From Cohnella nanjingensis (GTDB lineage Bacteria > Bacillota > Bacilli > Paenibacillales > Paenibacillaceae): a stretch of DNA of 64,000 nucleotides. The notes under the pieces are model-generated. The model ran no database searches. It was not told the origin of the DNA and was given only the letters and a program-made list of their open reading frames with translations. The stretch is taken from positions 1 through 64,000 of the forward strand of contig NZ_JACJVP010000017.1 of the NCBI RefSeq assembly GCF_014212125.1. The letters run 5' to 3'. Positions 50,993-58,715 of this stretch are shown here, piece by piece. The position numbers were made by a program, and so were the translations under genes. How positions within the stretch are numbered: the stretch's first letter is position 1; the number at the start of each line of letters is the position of its first letter.

Positions 50993-52168
50993 ATGTCGAT
51001 CGACGAACGACTATTAACGCCGCTCTACGAACGGATGGTGGAGTGGCGGCGTCATCTTCACCGCCACCCGGAGCTTTCCTTTAAAGAGAACGAGACGTCC
51101 GCGATGATCGCGGAGCTGCTGTCGTCCTGGGGGCTGGACGTGACGCGGGGCGTCGCGGGGACGGGCGTGGTCGCCCGACTGCAAGGCGGTCTGCCGGGCC
51201 GTACCATCGCGCTGCGCGCCGATATCGACGCCTTGCCGATCCAGGACGAGAAAGAATGCGAATACGCCTCGACCGTCCCCGGCGTCATGCATGCGTGCGG
51301 GCACGACGGCCACACCGCCCAACTGCTCGCCGTCGCCCGGTATTACAGCTTGAACCAAGAGCGGACGGCGGGGACGCGCGTATTCCTGTTCCAGCCCGGC
51401 GAGGAAGTGCTGCCCGGCGGCGCTCTCGGCATGATCCGGGACGGCGCGCTCGAAGGGGTGGACGCGATCTACGGCGTCCATCTATGGTCCCCTTATCCAT
51501 ATGGCAAGATCGCCACGCGACCCGGCCCGTTCATGGCTTCTCCTGACGAATTCGAGATCGAGATCGTCGGCCGGGGCGGACACGCCGGCCTGCCGCACCA
51601 GGCGACCGATGCCCTCGTCGCAGGCGCCCATCTCGTGGTGGCGCTGCAGACGATCGTCTCCCGCAACGTCGATCCGCTGGAGTCCGCCGTGGTTTCGGTC
51701 GGCCAGCTTCAGGCGGGAACGGCGCGGAACGTCATCGCCGAACGTTGCTATCTGAGCGGCACCGTCCGCACGTTCACGCCGGAAGCCCGGGCCGCGATCC
51801 GGCAGCGCCTGGAGGAGGTCGCCCGCCACGTCTGCGACATGCACGGAGCGGACCAAGCGCTGACTTATTACGAAGGCTACCCGCCGGTCGTGAACGACGA
51901 GCGGGAAGCGGCCCGCGTGCTGCGGGTCGCGGGCGCGCTGCATGCGGACGGTCCGGTCGGGCTCTGCGAGCGCATCATGGCGGGGGAAGACTTCTCGTAT
52001 TATTTGCGCGAGCGCCCCGGCTGCTTCTTTTTCGTCGGCGCGGGCGAAGCGGACGGCAGCGCCGCGCCGCATCATCACCCCAAGTTCGATCTCGACGAGC
52101 GGGCCATGCTCCACGCGGCCCGGCTGCTGATCGGGGTCGCCGACGACGCGGCCGGCGAACGCGCCTAG
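50993..52168 (+). CDS. M20-family amidohydrolase (N-acyl amino acid deacylase type)
   Basis: 391 residues. Peptidase M20D features: WRRHLHRHPELSFKENETSAMI, the metal-binding HACGHDGHTAQLLAVAR, LFQPGEEVLPGGALGMI (Glu), GRGGHAGLPHQATDALVAGAHLVVALQTIVSRNVDPLESAVVSVG (lid domain) and the final His in HHHPKFDLDERAM. The metal Cys in HACGHDGH supports the hippurate/IAA-amino-acid hydrolase subgroup. Likely hydrolyses N-acyl amino acids; substrate unknown. GAGAGGAG precedes the start. Confidence 0.92.
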   Translation: MSIDERLLTPLYERMVEWRRHLHRHPELSFKENETSAMIAELLSSWGLDVTRGVAGTGVVARLQGGLPGRTIALRADIDALPIQDEKECEYASTVPGVMHACGHDGHTAQLLAVARYYSLNQERTAGTRVFLFQPGEEVLPGGALGMIRDGALEGVDAIYGVHLWSPYPYGKIATRPGPFMASPDEFEIEIVGRGGHAGLPHQATDALVAGAHLVVALQTIVSRNVDPLESAVVSVGQLQAGTARNVIAERCYLSGTVRTFTPEARAAIRQRLEEVARHVCDMHGADQALTYYEGYPPVVNDEREAARVLRVAGALHADGPVGLCERIMAGEDFSYYLRERPGCFFFVGAGEADGSAAPHHHPKFDLDERAMLHAARLLIGVADDAAGERA

Positions 52169-52232
52169 AATGGCCAAGCCGCCTTTCGGTTACGATAGAG
52201 GACGACACCGATAAGGAAGGAGCAAACCATTC

Positions 52233-52676
52233 ATGCGCAGAGTCGCCGATATCATGACGAAAGATTGCCATACCGTTACGCCGCAGGACAACTTATACGA
52301 GGCTGCCGTCCTCATGAAGCAGCACGACGTCGGCTTCATTCCCGTCGTGGAGCCGTCGAGCCGCAAGCTGCTGGGCGTCATCACCGACCGCGACCTCGTG
52401 ATCCGGGGTTACGCGGAGAAGCATTCGGGGTCCACGGCGGTGACCGCCGTCATGACCGAAGACGTCGAGACGATCTCGCCGAACCTGTCGGTCGACGAGG
52501 CCGCCGCCAAGATGGCCGAGAACCAAATTCGGCGACTGCCCGTCGTCGAGGGCGGCGAACTGCTCGGGATCGTCTCCATCGGGGACCTCGCCGTACGCGA
52601 GATCTTCGTGAACGAGGCGGGGGACGCGCTGAGCCGCATCTCCGAGCAAGATGCCCCCGGGCATGCGATTCATTGA
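52233..52676 (+). CDS. Tandem CBS-domain protein (YhcV-like)
   Basis: 147 residues, with AAGGAG upstream. Two CBS motifs: VADIMTKDCHTVTPQDNLYEAAVLMKQHDVGFIPVVEP...LLGVITDRDLVIRGYA and VMTEDVETISPNLSVDEAAAKMAENQIRRLPVVEGGELLGIVSIGDLAVRE. No catalytic domain. CBS pairs bind adenine nucleotides and act as energy sensors. It is distinct from AcuB, which has an extra ACT-like domain. Confidence 0.92.
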   Translation: MRRVADIMTKDCHTVTPQDNLYEAAVLMKQHDVGFIPVVEPSSRKLLGVITDRDLVIRGYAEKHSGSTAVTAVMTEDVETISPNLSVDEAAAKMAENQIRRLPVVEGGELLGIVSIGDLAVREIFVNEAGDALSRISEQDAPGHAIH

Positions 52677-52988
52677 AAGCCGCCTCACCCGAAAAGCCCG
52701 CCGGACGCGAGTCCGGCGGGTTTTTTTTGGGTGCCGTGAGCTAAAGTCGCGTTTGCCGAAGAAGGGTCGCGTCGCCGGCTATTTGCAGGCAGCCGTTCCA
52801 CTACGGCATCGCCTATCGGAAGTTCGTCCGAAATAGGCTACCCCTACAGGAATGCCCCGGGCAAGCTGGTCAAGGGGGTCCGGGCGGCGCGCAAAGCCCG
52901 GCAATTCGGGAACGGGTCGCGACCTGCGCTTAAGCCGCTCCCGAAATGGACATCATGGGGAAAAAGAGCTGCGCAAGGAGGAATCTGC
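52677..52988. other. Intergenic region before the XPB-like helicase gene
   Basis: 312 bp. The left end holds the CBS-gene terminator. The rest is G/C-rich with scattered inverted segments (for example CCTATC/GATAGG around 52811-52842) but no convincing coding frame or promoter hexamers. Confidence 0.5.
52694..52729 (+). terminator. Terminator of the CBS-domain gene
   Basis: GCCCGCCGGAC / GTCCGGCGGGT hairpin followed by eight T. Confidence 0.93.
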
Positions 52989-54701
52989 ATGTCATTGCCG
53001 CCAAGATCCGTCGCGCCTGTCGTCGTCCAATCCGACGGGACGCTCCTGCTCGACGAGCGGCTGCCCCGCGCGGAGGAAGCCAGGGCGCTGCTGAGGGCGC
53101 TGGCGGAGCTGCGCAAACGTCCCGGCTCGTTGCATACGTATGCGATGACGCCGGTGACGCTGTGGAACGCGGCCGCATCGGGCTGGACGGCGGATCGCGT
53201 CCTGAGCGGGCTGCGCGCGCTCGCCCGCTACGGCATCCCATCCGGATTGGAGCAAGAGGTGAAGCGCCTCATGGGCCGGTACGGACAATTACGCCTCGTC
53301 AGAAGGGACGGCGAATTGCTGCTCGAGTCGACGGACCCCGCGCTGCTGCGCGAGATCGCGGCGATGAAGAGCGTCTCCGACTGGCTGCTGCCGTCGGCCG
53401 GCGAAGGGGCCGTCGGCGTCAAGCCCGAGGCGCGAGGATGGCTGAAGCGGGAGCTGGCCGCAGGCGGTTACCCGGTGATCGACGAGGCCGGATTCCGCGC
53501 CGGCGAGGCGCTGCCCGTGGCCATGCGCGAGCTTGGCGAGGCGGGGCGGCCGATCCGGCTGCGGGACTACCAGGCGGAGGCGGTCGAGTCGTTCGCCGCC
53601 GGCGGGTCCGGCGACGGCGGCAGCGGCGTGGTCGTGCTGCCGTGCGGGGCGGGCAAGACGTGGGTCGGGATGGCGGCGCTGGCCCGGCTGCGCTGCGAGA
53701 CGCTGATCCTGACGCCGAACGGCATCTCGGTCACGCAGTGGATCCGGGAGCTGCTGCGCAATACGACGTTGGCCCCGTCGGATATCGGGGCGTATACGGG
53801 CGATACGAAGCAGGTGCGGCCCGTGACGGTCGCCACCTACCAGGTGCTGACGCACCGGCATGCCGGGCAGACGGACAATCCGCATTGGAAGCTGTTCGTC
53901 GACCGGAATTGGGGGCTGATCATCTACGACGAGGTGCATCTGCTGCCGGCGCCCGTCTTCCGTCTGACCGCCGATCTGCAGGCGACCCGGCGCCTCGGAC
54001 TGACGGCGACGCTCGTCCGGGAAGACGGCCGGGAGTGCGACGTGTTCGCGCTTGTCGGGCCGAAACGCTACGACGCGCCTTGGAAAAGCCTGGAGCGGGA
54101 GGGCTGGATCGCCGAGGCCGCCTGTCGGGAGCTGCGGGTACCGCTGGGCGGCGGCGCCGCGGAGAGCTACGCATCGGCGCCGGCGCGCGCCCGCCACCGG
54201 ATCGCGGGCGAGAACCCGGCGAAGACGGAGGTCGTCCGGCGGCTGCTGGCCCGACATGAAGGCGAGCCGACGCTCGTCATCGGCCAATACTTGAGCCAGC
54301 TTCGCGATGTGGCGGAATCGTTGGCGCTGCCCTTGGTAACCGGCGAGATGCCGCACGCGGACCGGCAGCAGCTGTTCGACCGGTTCAACCGGGGCGAGGT
54401 AGGCGTGCTCGCGCTGTCGAAGGTGGCGAACTTCGCGGTCGATCTGCCGGACGCCGCCGTGGCGATCCAAATCTCCGGCAGCTTCGGATCGCGGCAGGAG
54501 GAGGCGCAGCGGCTGGGCCGCATCCTGCGCCCGAAGCGGACCGGCGCGGCGGCGACTTTCTATACGCTCGTCAGCGAAGAGACGGACGAGGTCGAGTTCG
54601 CCCGCAAGCGCCAGCGCTTCCTGCTGGAGCAAGGATATCAATACGAAGTCTGCCGGTGGCGGCCGGACTCGGCGGGCGGAGACGGAGGCGCGCGGACATG
54701 A
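52989..54701 (+). CDS. XPB/Rad25-family DNA helicase
   Basis: 570 residues after AAGGAGG. The N-terminal 185 residues are a helicase-associated region. The SF2 core carries LRDYQAEAV (Q-motif), Walker A LPCGAGKT (217-224), DEVH (314-317), motif III GLTATL, the XPB-type motif V SKVANFAVDLPDAAVAIQISGSFGSRQEEAQRLGRILRPKR and FYTLVSEETDEVEFARKRQRFLLEQGY. These are the hallmarks of the archaeal/eukaryotic XPB translocase, found sporadically in bacteria. Its stop overlaps the start of the next gene (ATGA). Possibly works in nucleotide-excision-type repair, but the bacterial role is not established. Confidence 0.93.
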   Translation: MSLPPRSVAPVVVQSDGTLLLDERLPRAEEARALLRALAELRKRPGSLHTYAMTPVTLWNAAASGWTADRVLSGLRALARYGIPSGLEQEVKRLMGRYGQLRLVRRDGELLLESTDPALLREIAAMKSVSDWLLPSAGEGAVGVKPEARGWLKRELAAGGYPVIDEAGFRAGEALPVAMRELGEAGRPIRLRDYQAEAVESFAAGGSGDGGSGVVVLPCGAGKTWVGMAALARLRCETLILTPNGISVTQWIRELLRNTTLAPSDIGAYTGDTKQVRPVTVATYQVLTHRHAGQTDNPHWKLFVDRNWGLIIYDEVHLLPAPVFRLTADLQATRRLGLTATLVREDGRECDVFALVGPKRYDAPWKSLEREGWIAEAACRELRVPLGGGAAESYASAPARARHRIAGENPAKTEVVRRLLARHEGEPTLVIGQYLSQLRDVAESLALPLVTGEMPHADRQQLFDRFNRGEVGVLALSKVANFAVDLPDAAVAIQISGSFGSRQEEAQRLGRILRPKRTGAAATFYTLVSEETDEVEFARKRQRFLLEQGYQYEVCRWRPDSAGGDGGART

Positions 54702-56692
54702 ATACGGAGGAGATCGCGGAAAGGATGCCGCCCGGCCTGCGGGAATGGCTGGGCGAGAACGCTTCGCTCGCCGAGCGGATCGGGAACGGCCGGCCGTGGG
54801 CGGCCGTCTTGGGCGCTCCGGACCGGGCCGCCGAATGGGCGGCGGGCTGCGAGCCGCCGGCGAGGGAGACGATGATGCTGATCGTGCGCCGGTTCGCGGG
54901 CTTGCCGTTCGAAGAGGACAAGCTGCTGCAGGCGGCGGCCGAAGAAGGCCGATGGACCGGCGCGGAGACGCGCGTGGCGATGCAACGGCTGCGGGCCGAC
55001 GGGATCCTGTTCGCCGTGCGCAAGGCTTGGGGCGACCGGCTCTTCTACCTTCCTTCCGACATGGTCGGCGTGTGGCAGCGGCTGCTCCTGCCCACTCACT
55101 CCGAACCGGTTGCGCCGGAGCGGGAAGCAGACATTGCGGCGCGGTCGTCGGACTATCGGCTGCCGCTGTCGCTGGAGCTGCTGCACGCCTGGTCCGCCGT
55201 TCGGCGATACGGCTTGCCGCTCACGGCCAAGGGCGCCCCGCACAAAGCGGCGATCGCCAAGATCGCGGCTGCGATCCGCCTCGAGGGAGCGGCGCTCGCC
55301 GCGTTGGGCTTCGCGGCGGTCGGCGGCGATCCGACGCCGCCTCAGATGGCGCTGGCGCTTGATCTCGGACTGCATGCCGGCGTGCTGGAGCGCGGCAAGG
55401 CGGAGATCCGCGTCAAGCCGGACGGAGCCGCGCGGTGGCTGGAAGGCACGGCTGCCGCGATCGAAGCCAAGCTGGCATCGATCGTCACGCTGCGGTACGC
55501 GGGCCAGGACCCGGCCCTGCACTATGCGGCGACTGCCGTTGGCATGGTCGTACCGGGCGTCTGGTACCGCGAGGCGGATGTTGCGGCCGCCAAGCCGGGC
55601 AGCCCCGCGTCGCAGGCGATCGGGACTTGGCTGGAGGTGCTGGCGGCGTTCGCTTGGGTAGATCGAGGGACGCTGGACGGGCGCGAGGTTTTCCGCTGGA
55701 TGATCGACCCCGACCCCGAGCGGGCCGCCCGGGCGGCGCCGCTGCCGGACGGACTGGAACGGTACGAGGTGCTGCCCGATCTGGAGATCGTCGTGCCGCC
55801 GGAGGTCCCTCCCGGCGCAAGATGGGCGCTGGAGGAGATCGCGGAGCGGGCCTCGTCGGACGTCGTCTCGCTCTATCGGCTTAGCCGCAGCGCATGCGAG
55901 CGGGCCAGCCGTCAAGGCCATACGCCGGCTTCCGTCGCCGCCTTGCTCGAGGCAGGCTCGGGCGCGCCGCTGCCCGAAGCGGCCTCCGCCGCGCTGGACG
56001 ACTGGTTCCGGCGGCTGGGGCGGGTCGAGATCGCGGAGACGGCGCTGCTGCGGGTCGACGAGCCCGGACTGGCCGATCAGATCGGCGCCGACGCCGAAGC
56101 GGCCGCTCTCTTGGCGGAGCGGATCGGCGACCGGTACTTTGTCGTCCGGGAAGGCGCGCGCAAGGCGCTGGAGGCGCGGCTCGCGGCACTGGGATACCCG
56201 CCGTCTCCGCCGCGTTCCGGTCCTGCCGATCCCGGCGGGGACGACGCGGCGGAGACGGCGGCCGTGGATGCGGGCTGGGCGTACCGCCGCCAGATCCTGT
56301 CGTTCTATGAACTCGATCCGACGCCGCCGGCCTCGCCCGACGAGCTGTTCCCGGGCTTGAACGACGTACCCGCGACGTGGCTGCGGCAGCCTAGAGCCTA
56401 TCACGCTTCGACGATTAGAGAGCTGGTCGAACGCGCGCTTCATTGGGGGACGGCCCTTCGGGTGCGGCGGAAGACGGGGGAGGAGGGGCCCGAATGGATC
56501 ACGTTCGTGCCCCAGGCGGTGTCGGGCTCGTCCGAGGGGTGGCAGGTGAGCGGGCTCGTCCGCGGCGCGGCCGATCGGGACGCCTCCGATCGGCCGCCCG
56601 CCGCGAGCCGCGCGACGCTCGCGGCGGACGGCATCGGGGAGCTGATGATCGTCCTGCCGGAAGCCGAGCCGCGCCTCCGGACGATAGATTGA
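54698..56692 (+). CDS. Helicase-associated partner protein (Helicase_C_3/XPB-like N-terminal domain)
   Basis: 664 residues; the ATG at 54698 has GACGGAGG upstream and overlaps the helicase stop by 4 bp. Its middle and C-terminal parts match the helicase-associated domain seen with bacterial XPB: GLERYEVLPDLEIVVPPEVPPGARWALEEIAERASSDVVSLYRLSRSACERASRQGHTPASVAALLEAGS, then DRYFVVREGARKALEARLAALGYPP. The N-terminal half (1-350) appears to be winged-helix modules. No ATPase motif. Co-translation with the helicase implies a complex, comparable in position though not visibly in sequence to archaeal Bax1 next to XPB. Confidence 0.85.
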   Translation: MNTEEIAERMPPGLREWLGENASLAERIGNGRPWAAVLGAPDRAAEWAAGCEPPARETMMLIVRRFAGLPFEEDKLLQAAAEEGRWTGAETRVAMQRLRADGILFAVRKAWGDRLFYLPSDMVGVWQRLLLPTHSEPVAPEREADIAARSSDYRLPLSLELLHAWSAVRRYGLPLTAKGAPHKAAIAKIAAAIRLEGAALAALGFAAVGGDPTPPQMALALDLGLHAGVLERGKAEIRVKPDGAARWLEGTAAAIEAKLASIVTLRYAGQDPALHYAATAVGMVVPGVWYREADVAAAKPGSPASQAIGTWLEVLAAFAWVDRGTLDGREVFRWMIDPDPERAARAAPLPDGLERYEVLPDLEIVVPPEVPPGARWALEEIAERASSDVVSLYRLSRSACERASRQGHTPASVAALLEAGSGAPLPEAASAALDDWFRRLGRVEIAETALLRVDEPGLADQIGADAEAAALLAERIGDRYFVVREGARKALEARLAALGYPPSPPRSGPADPGGDDAAETAAVDAGWAYRRQILSFYELDPTPPASPDELFPGLNDVPATWLRQPRAYHASTIRELVERALHWGTALRVRRKTGEEGPEWITFVPQAVSGSSEGWQVSGLVRGAADRDASDRPPAASRATLAADGIGELMIVLPEAEPRLRTID

Positions 56693-56733
56693 CCCGCGGG
56701 CGCGGATTTGTGATATGATAGGAGCATGATCGC

Positions 56734-57249
56734 ATGCCGAAAGATGAGGTGGCCTTCTTGCTAGGAATGACCGAGACCCTCCCTGCGGCGTCGGGCGAAG
56801 CGGCCTTCGAGGCGGCAGCCGATATGGCGGCTCTTACGTCCTACGCCTTCGAGCTGGGAGATTTGATCAAACACTCCGCCATTGCGGCGGAATACGCATA
56901 CTGGAAAGAACGGGTCGATCGGAACGGCGATGCGCAGCAGCTCATCCGCGAGTTCGCCCGAGCGAAGGAGCAGTTCGCGGACTGCGAGCGGTTCGGCCGC
57001 TTTCACCCGGACTACAACGAAGCGCTCGACCGCGTCTACGCGGTCGAAACGCGGCTGAACGCCATCGAGCCGGTCCGCCGGTTCAAGGACGCCGAGGCCG
57101 CGGTTGACCAGCTTCTGCATGAAGTCTCCCTGACGATCGCGCGCTCGGTATCCGAGACGATCAAGGTGCCGGACAACGATCCGAACCCCAAGGCGAAGGG
57201 ATGCGGAGGCGGCGGCAGCTGCTCCTGCGGGAGCGGCGGCTGCGGATAA
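56734..57249 (+). CDS. ylbF: YlbF family regulator with Cys-rich tail
   Basis: 171 residues, AGGAG 9 nt upstream. Helical YlbF/YmcA domain: AYAFELGDLIKHSAIAAEYAYWKERVDRNGDAQQLIREFARAKEQFADCERFGRFHPDYNEALDRVYAVETRLNAIEPVRRFKDAEAAVDQLLHEVSLTIARSVSETI. The last 15 residues are CGGGGSCSCGSGGCG with four more cysteines. In B. subtilis YlbF, YmcA and YaaT form a complex that carries iron-sulfur clusters and acts with RNase Y in mRNA processing, competence and sporulation. ylbG follows, as in Bacillus. Confidence 0.88.
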   Translation: MPKDEVAFLLGMTETLPAASGEAAFEAAADMAALTSYAFELGDLIKHSAIAAEYAYWKERVDRNGDAQQLIREFARAKEQFADCERFGRFHPDYNEALDRVYAVETRLNAIEPVRRFKDAEAAVDQLLHEVSLTIARSVSETIKVPDNDPNPKAKGCGGGGSCSCGSGGCG

Positions 57250-57295
57250 GTACGGCCGCCCGTTCGGGGCGGCCTGGAGGATGGGAGGCGCGCGC

Positions 57296-57559
57296 ATGAT
57301 TGCGGAACGGACAGGATATATCATCTGGTTCAACGATTGGAAGGCGGCCCGCGCCTTGGACAAGTACGGGACGCTGCATTATATGTCCCGCAAGATGAAC
57401 TACGCGGTGCTCTACGTCAACGCGGAGGCGGCCGAGGATACGGTCCGCAACGTGCAGCGGTTGCCCTACGTCCGCAAGATCGAGCGGTCTTACCGGGGCG
57501 AGATCAAGACGGAGTACGAAAGAAACGTGCCGGACAAGACCCGATTCTACGGCTTGTAG
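57296..57559 (+). CDS. ylbG: YlbG family protein (DUF2129)
   Basis: 87 residues; the ATG at 57296 has GGGAGG 7 nt upstream. ERTGYIIWFNDWKAARALDKYGTLHYMSRKMNYAVLYVNAEAAEDTVRNVQRLPYVRKIERSYR is the DUF2129 signature, including the WFNDxKxARxLxKYGxxxYxSRxMxYxVLYVN pattern. Small alpha/beta cytoplasmic protein, function unknown, consistently next to ylbF. Confidence 0.92.
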   Translation: MIAERTGYIIWFNDWKAARALDKYGTLHYMSRKMNYAVLYVNAEAAEDTVRNVQRLPYVRKIERSYRGEIKTEYERNVPDKTRFYGL

Positions 57560-57606
57560 GTCGGCGGCGAGGACGATAAGCGCGATTGAAGGAACGAACG
57601 AAACGG

Positions 57607-57640
57607 GACGTCGGCGTTTGCAGCCGACGTTCTTTTTATT
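57607..57640 (+). terminator. Terminator of ylbFG
   Basis: ACGTCGGC / GCCGACGT hairpin followed by TCTTTTTATT. Confidence 0.85.
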
Positions 57641-57675
57641 GTATTTTCTTAACATCTTGCAAACAATTTGTGACT

Positions 57676-57718
57676 TATAGCCTATTTTACGACAAAATTC
57701 TGGGTAAATCGGGCTATA
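57676..57718. promoter_or_regulatory. Inverted repeat abutting the response-regulator promoter
   Basis: TATAGCC (57676-57682) and GGCTATA (57712-57718) are perfect inverse copies 29 nt apart; the second touches the -35 box. It could be an operator, perhaps for autoregulation. 7-bp arms can occur by chance in AT-rich DNA. Confidence 0.3.
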
Positions 57719-57747
57719 TAGACAGTTATTTAAGGAATGGATATAAT
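57719..57747 (+). promoter_or_regulatory. Sigma-A promoter of the response-regulator gene
   Basis: TAGACA (57719-57724), 17-bp spacer, TATAAT (57742-57747); leader about 65 nt. Confidence 0.8.
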
Positions 57748-57816
57748 GAATGATAGTAAAATGTTAGCAAATTTTTAGGAATTTAAACCATTTCTTCTCG
57801 ACTAGAGGTGCGCCAA

Positions 57817-58524
57817 TTGACCAAGATTCTCGTCATCGAAGATGAGATCGTCGTCGGAGAGATGATATCGATGTACTTGACGGACGAAGGCTTCGAAGTT
57901 CTGCGGGTCGAGACCGGCCGCGCGGGTCAGGAGGCGCTGTCTTCGTTCCAGCCGGACGCGGTTCTCCTGGACCTCGTGCTGCCCGACATCGACGGCACGG
58001 ATTGGTGCGCCGCCGCGCGGCGGCTATCCGAAGTCCCGATTCTCGTCATCTCGACCAAGAGCAAGGTGGTCGAGCGGATCGAAGCGTTGGACGCGGGAGC
58101 GGACGACTACCTGTGCAAGCCGTTCAGCATGCAGGAGCTCAAGGCGAGGATCGGCGCCGCCGTCCGGCGCACGAAGCCGACGGCGATCGCCTCCGGTCCC
58201 GACGGCCCGCCGCCGCCGGAGCCGGCCGAGCCGCCTTCGGCGATCCGGATGGATCTCCACAAACGCCAGATTTTCGTGGATGAAACGCCGATCGAGACGA
58301 CCTTTACCGAGTTCGAGCTGATGAAGCTGTTCTTCGAATTTCCGGGGCGCGTCTTCAGTCGGGACGAGCTCATTAATACGGTGCGGGGAATCGACTCCTA
58401 CGTGAACGATCGGGCGATCGACGTCCATATCACCAATCTGCGCAGGAAGTTCGAAGCGAATCCCAAGGAACCTCGATATCTGAAGACCGTCTGGGGCGTC
58501 GGCTACAAGCTCTTGCTCGGCTAG
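57817..58524 (+). CDS. OmpR/PhoB-family response regulator
   Basis: 235 residues from a TTG at 57817, 6 nt after GAGGTG; the GTG 9 bp earlier lies inside the RBS. Receiver domain 1-120: ILVIEDEIVVGEMI (acidic pocket), phospho-Asp in AVLLDLVLPDIDG, Lys in YLCKPFSM. After a Pro-rich linker (GPDGPPPPEPAEPPS) comes the winged helix: ETTFTEFELMKLFFEFPGRVFSRDELINTVRGIDSYVNDRAIDVHITNLRRKFEANPKEPRYLKTVWGVGYKLL. It binds DNA when phosphorylated. The adjacent hybrid kinase is the natural partner, though its own receivers and Hpt suggest a relay. Confidence 0.95.
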   Translation: MTKILVIEDEIVVGEMISMYLTDEGFEVLRVETGRAGQEALSSFQPDAVLLDLVLPDIDGTDWCAAARRLSEVPILVISTKSKVVERIEALDAGADDYLCKPFSMQELKARIGAAVRRTKPTAIASGPDGPPPPEPAEPPSAIRMDLHKRQIFVDETPIETTFTEFELMKLFFEFPGRVFSRDELINTVRGIDSYVNDRAIDVHITNLRRKFEANPKEPRYLKTVWGVGYKLLLG

Positions 58525-58572
58525 CGGCCGTCCGCCTTCCTCTCATCCGATTGTTCGATCGTATGGCTAAGC

Positions 58573-58612
58573 CTCCTATCTCGCTCGAATAGGCGCGTGG
58601 TAGGGGTTTTTT
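58573..58612 (+). terminator. Weak terminator between response regulator and kinase
   Basis: CTCCTATC pairs with GGTAGGGG (two G-T pairs), followed by six T. It may allow partial read-through to the kinase. Confidence 0.5.
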
Positions 58613-58715
58613 GCTATCTTTCGGGAAAATTCGCCTTATTCTCTTTAACTTTTAGTTCTTTTGGACGATGAATGAATCAGGCGAAGGACGCCGCAGACGC
58701 CGAGGAGGATTCTCA

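Noticed and set aside
52233..52676. CBS protein as a relocated AcuB
   Set aside because: Only 147 residues with two CBS motifs; AcuB has an extra C-terminal domain and is longer.
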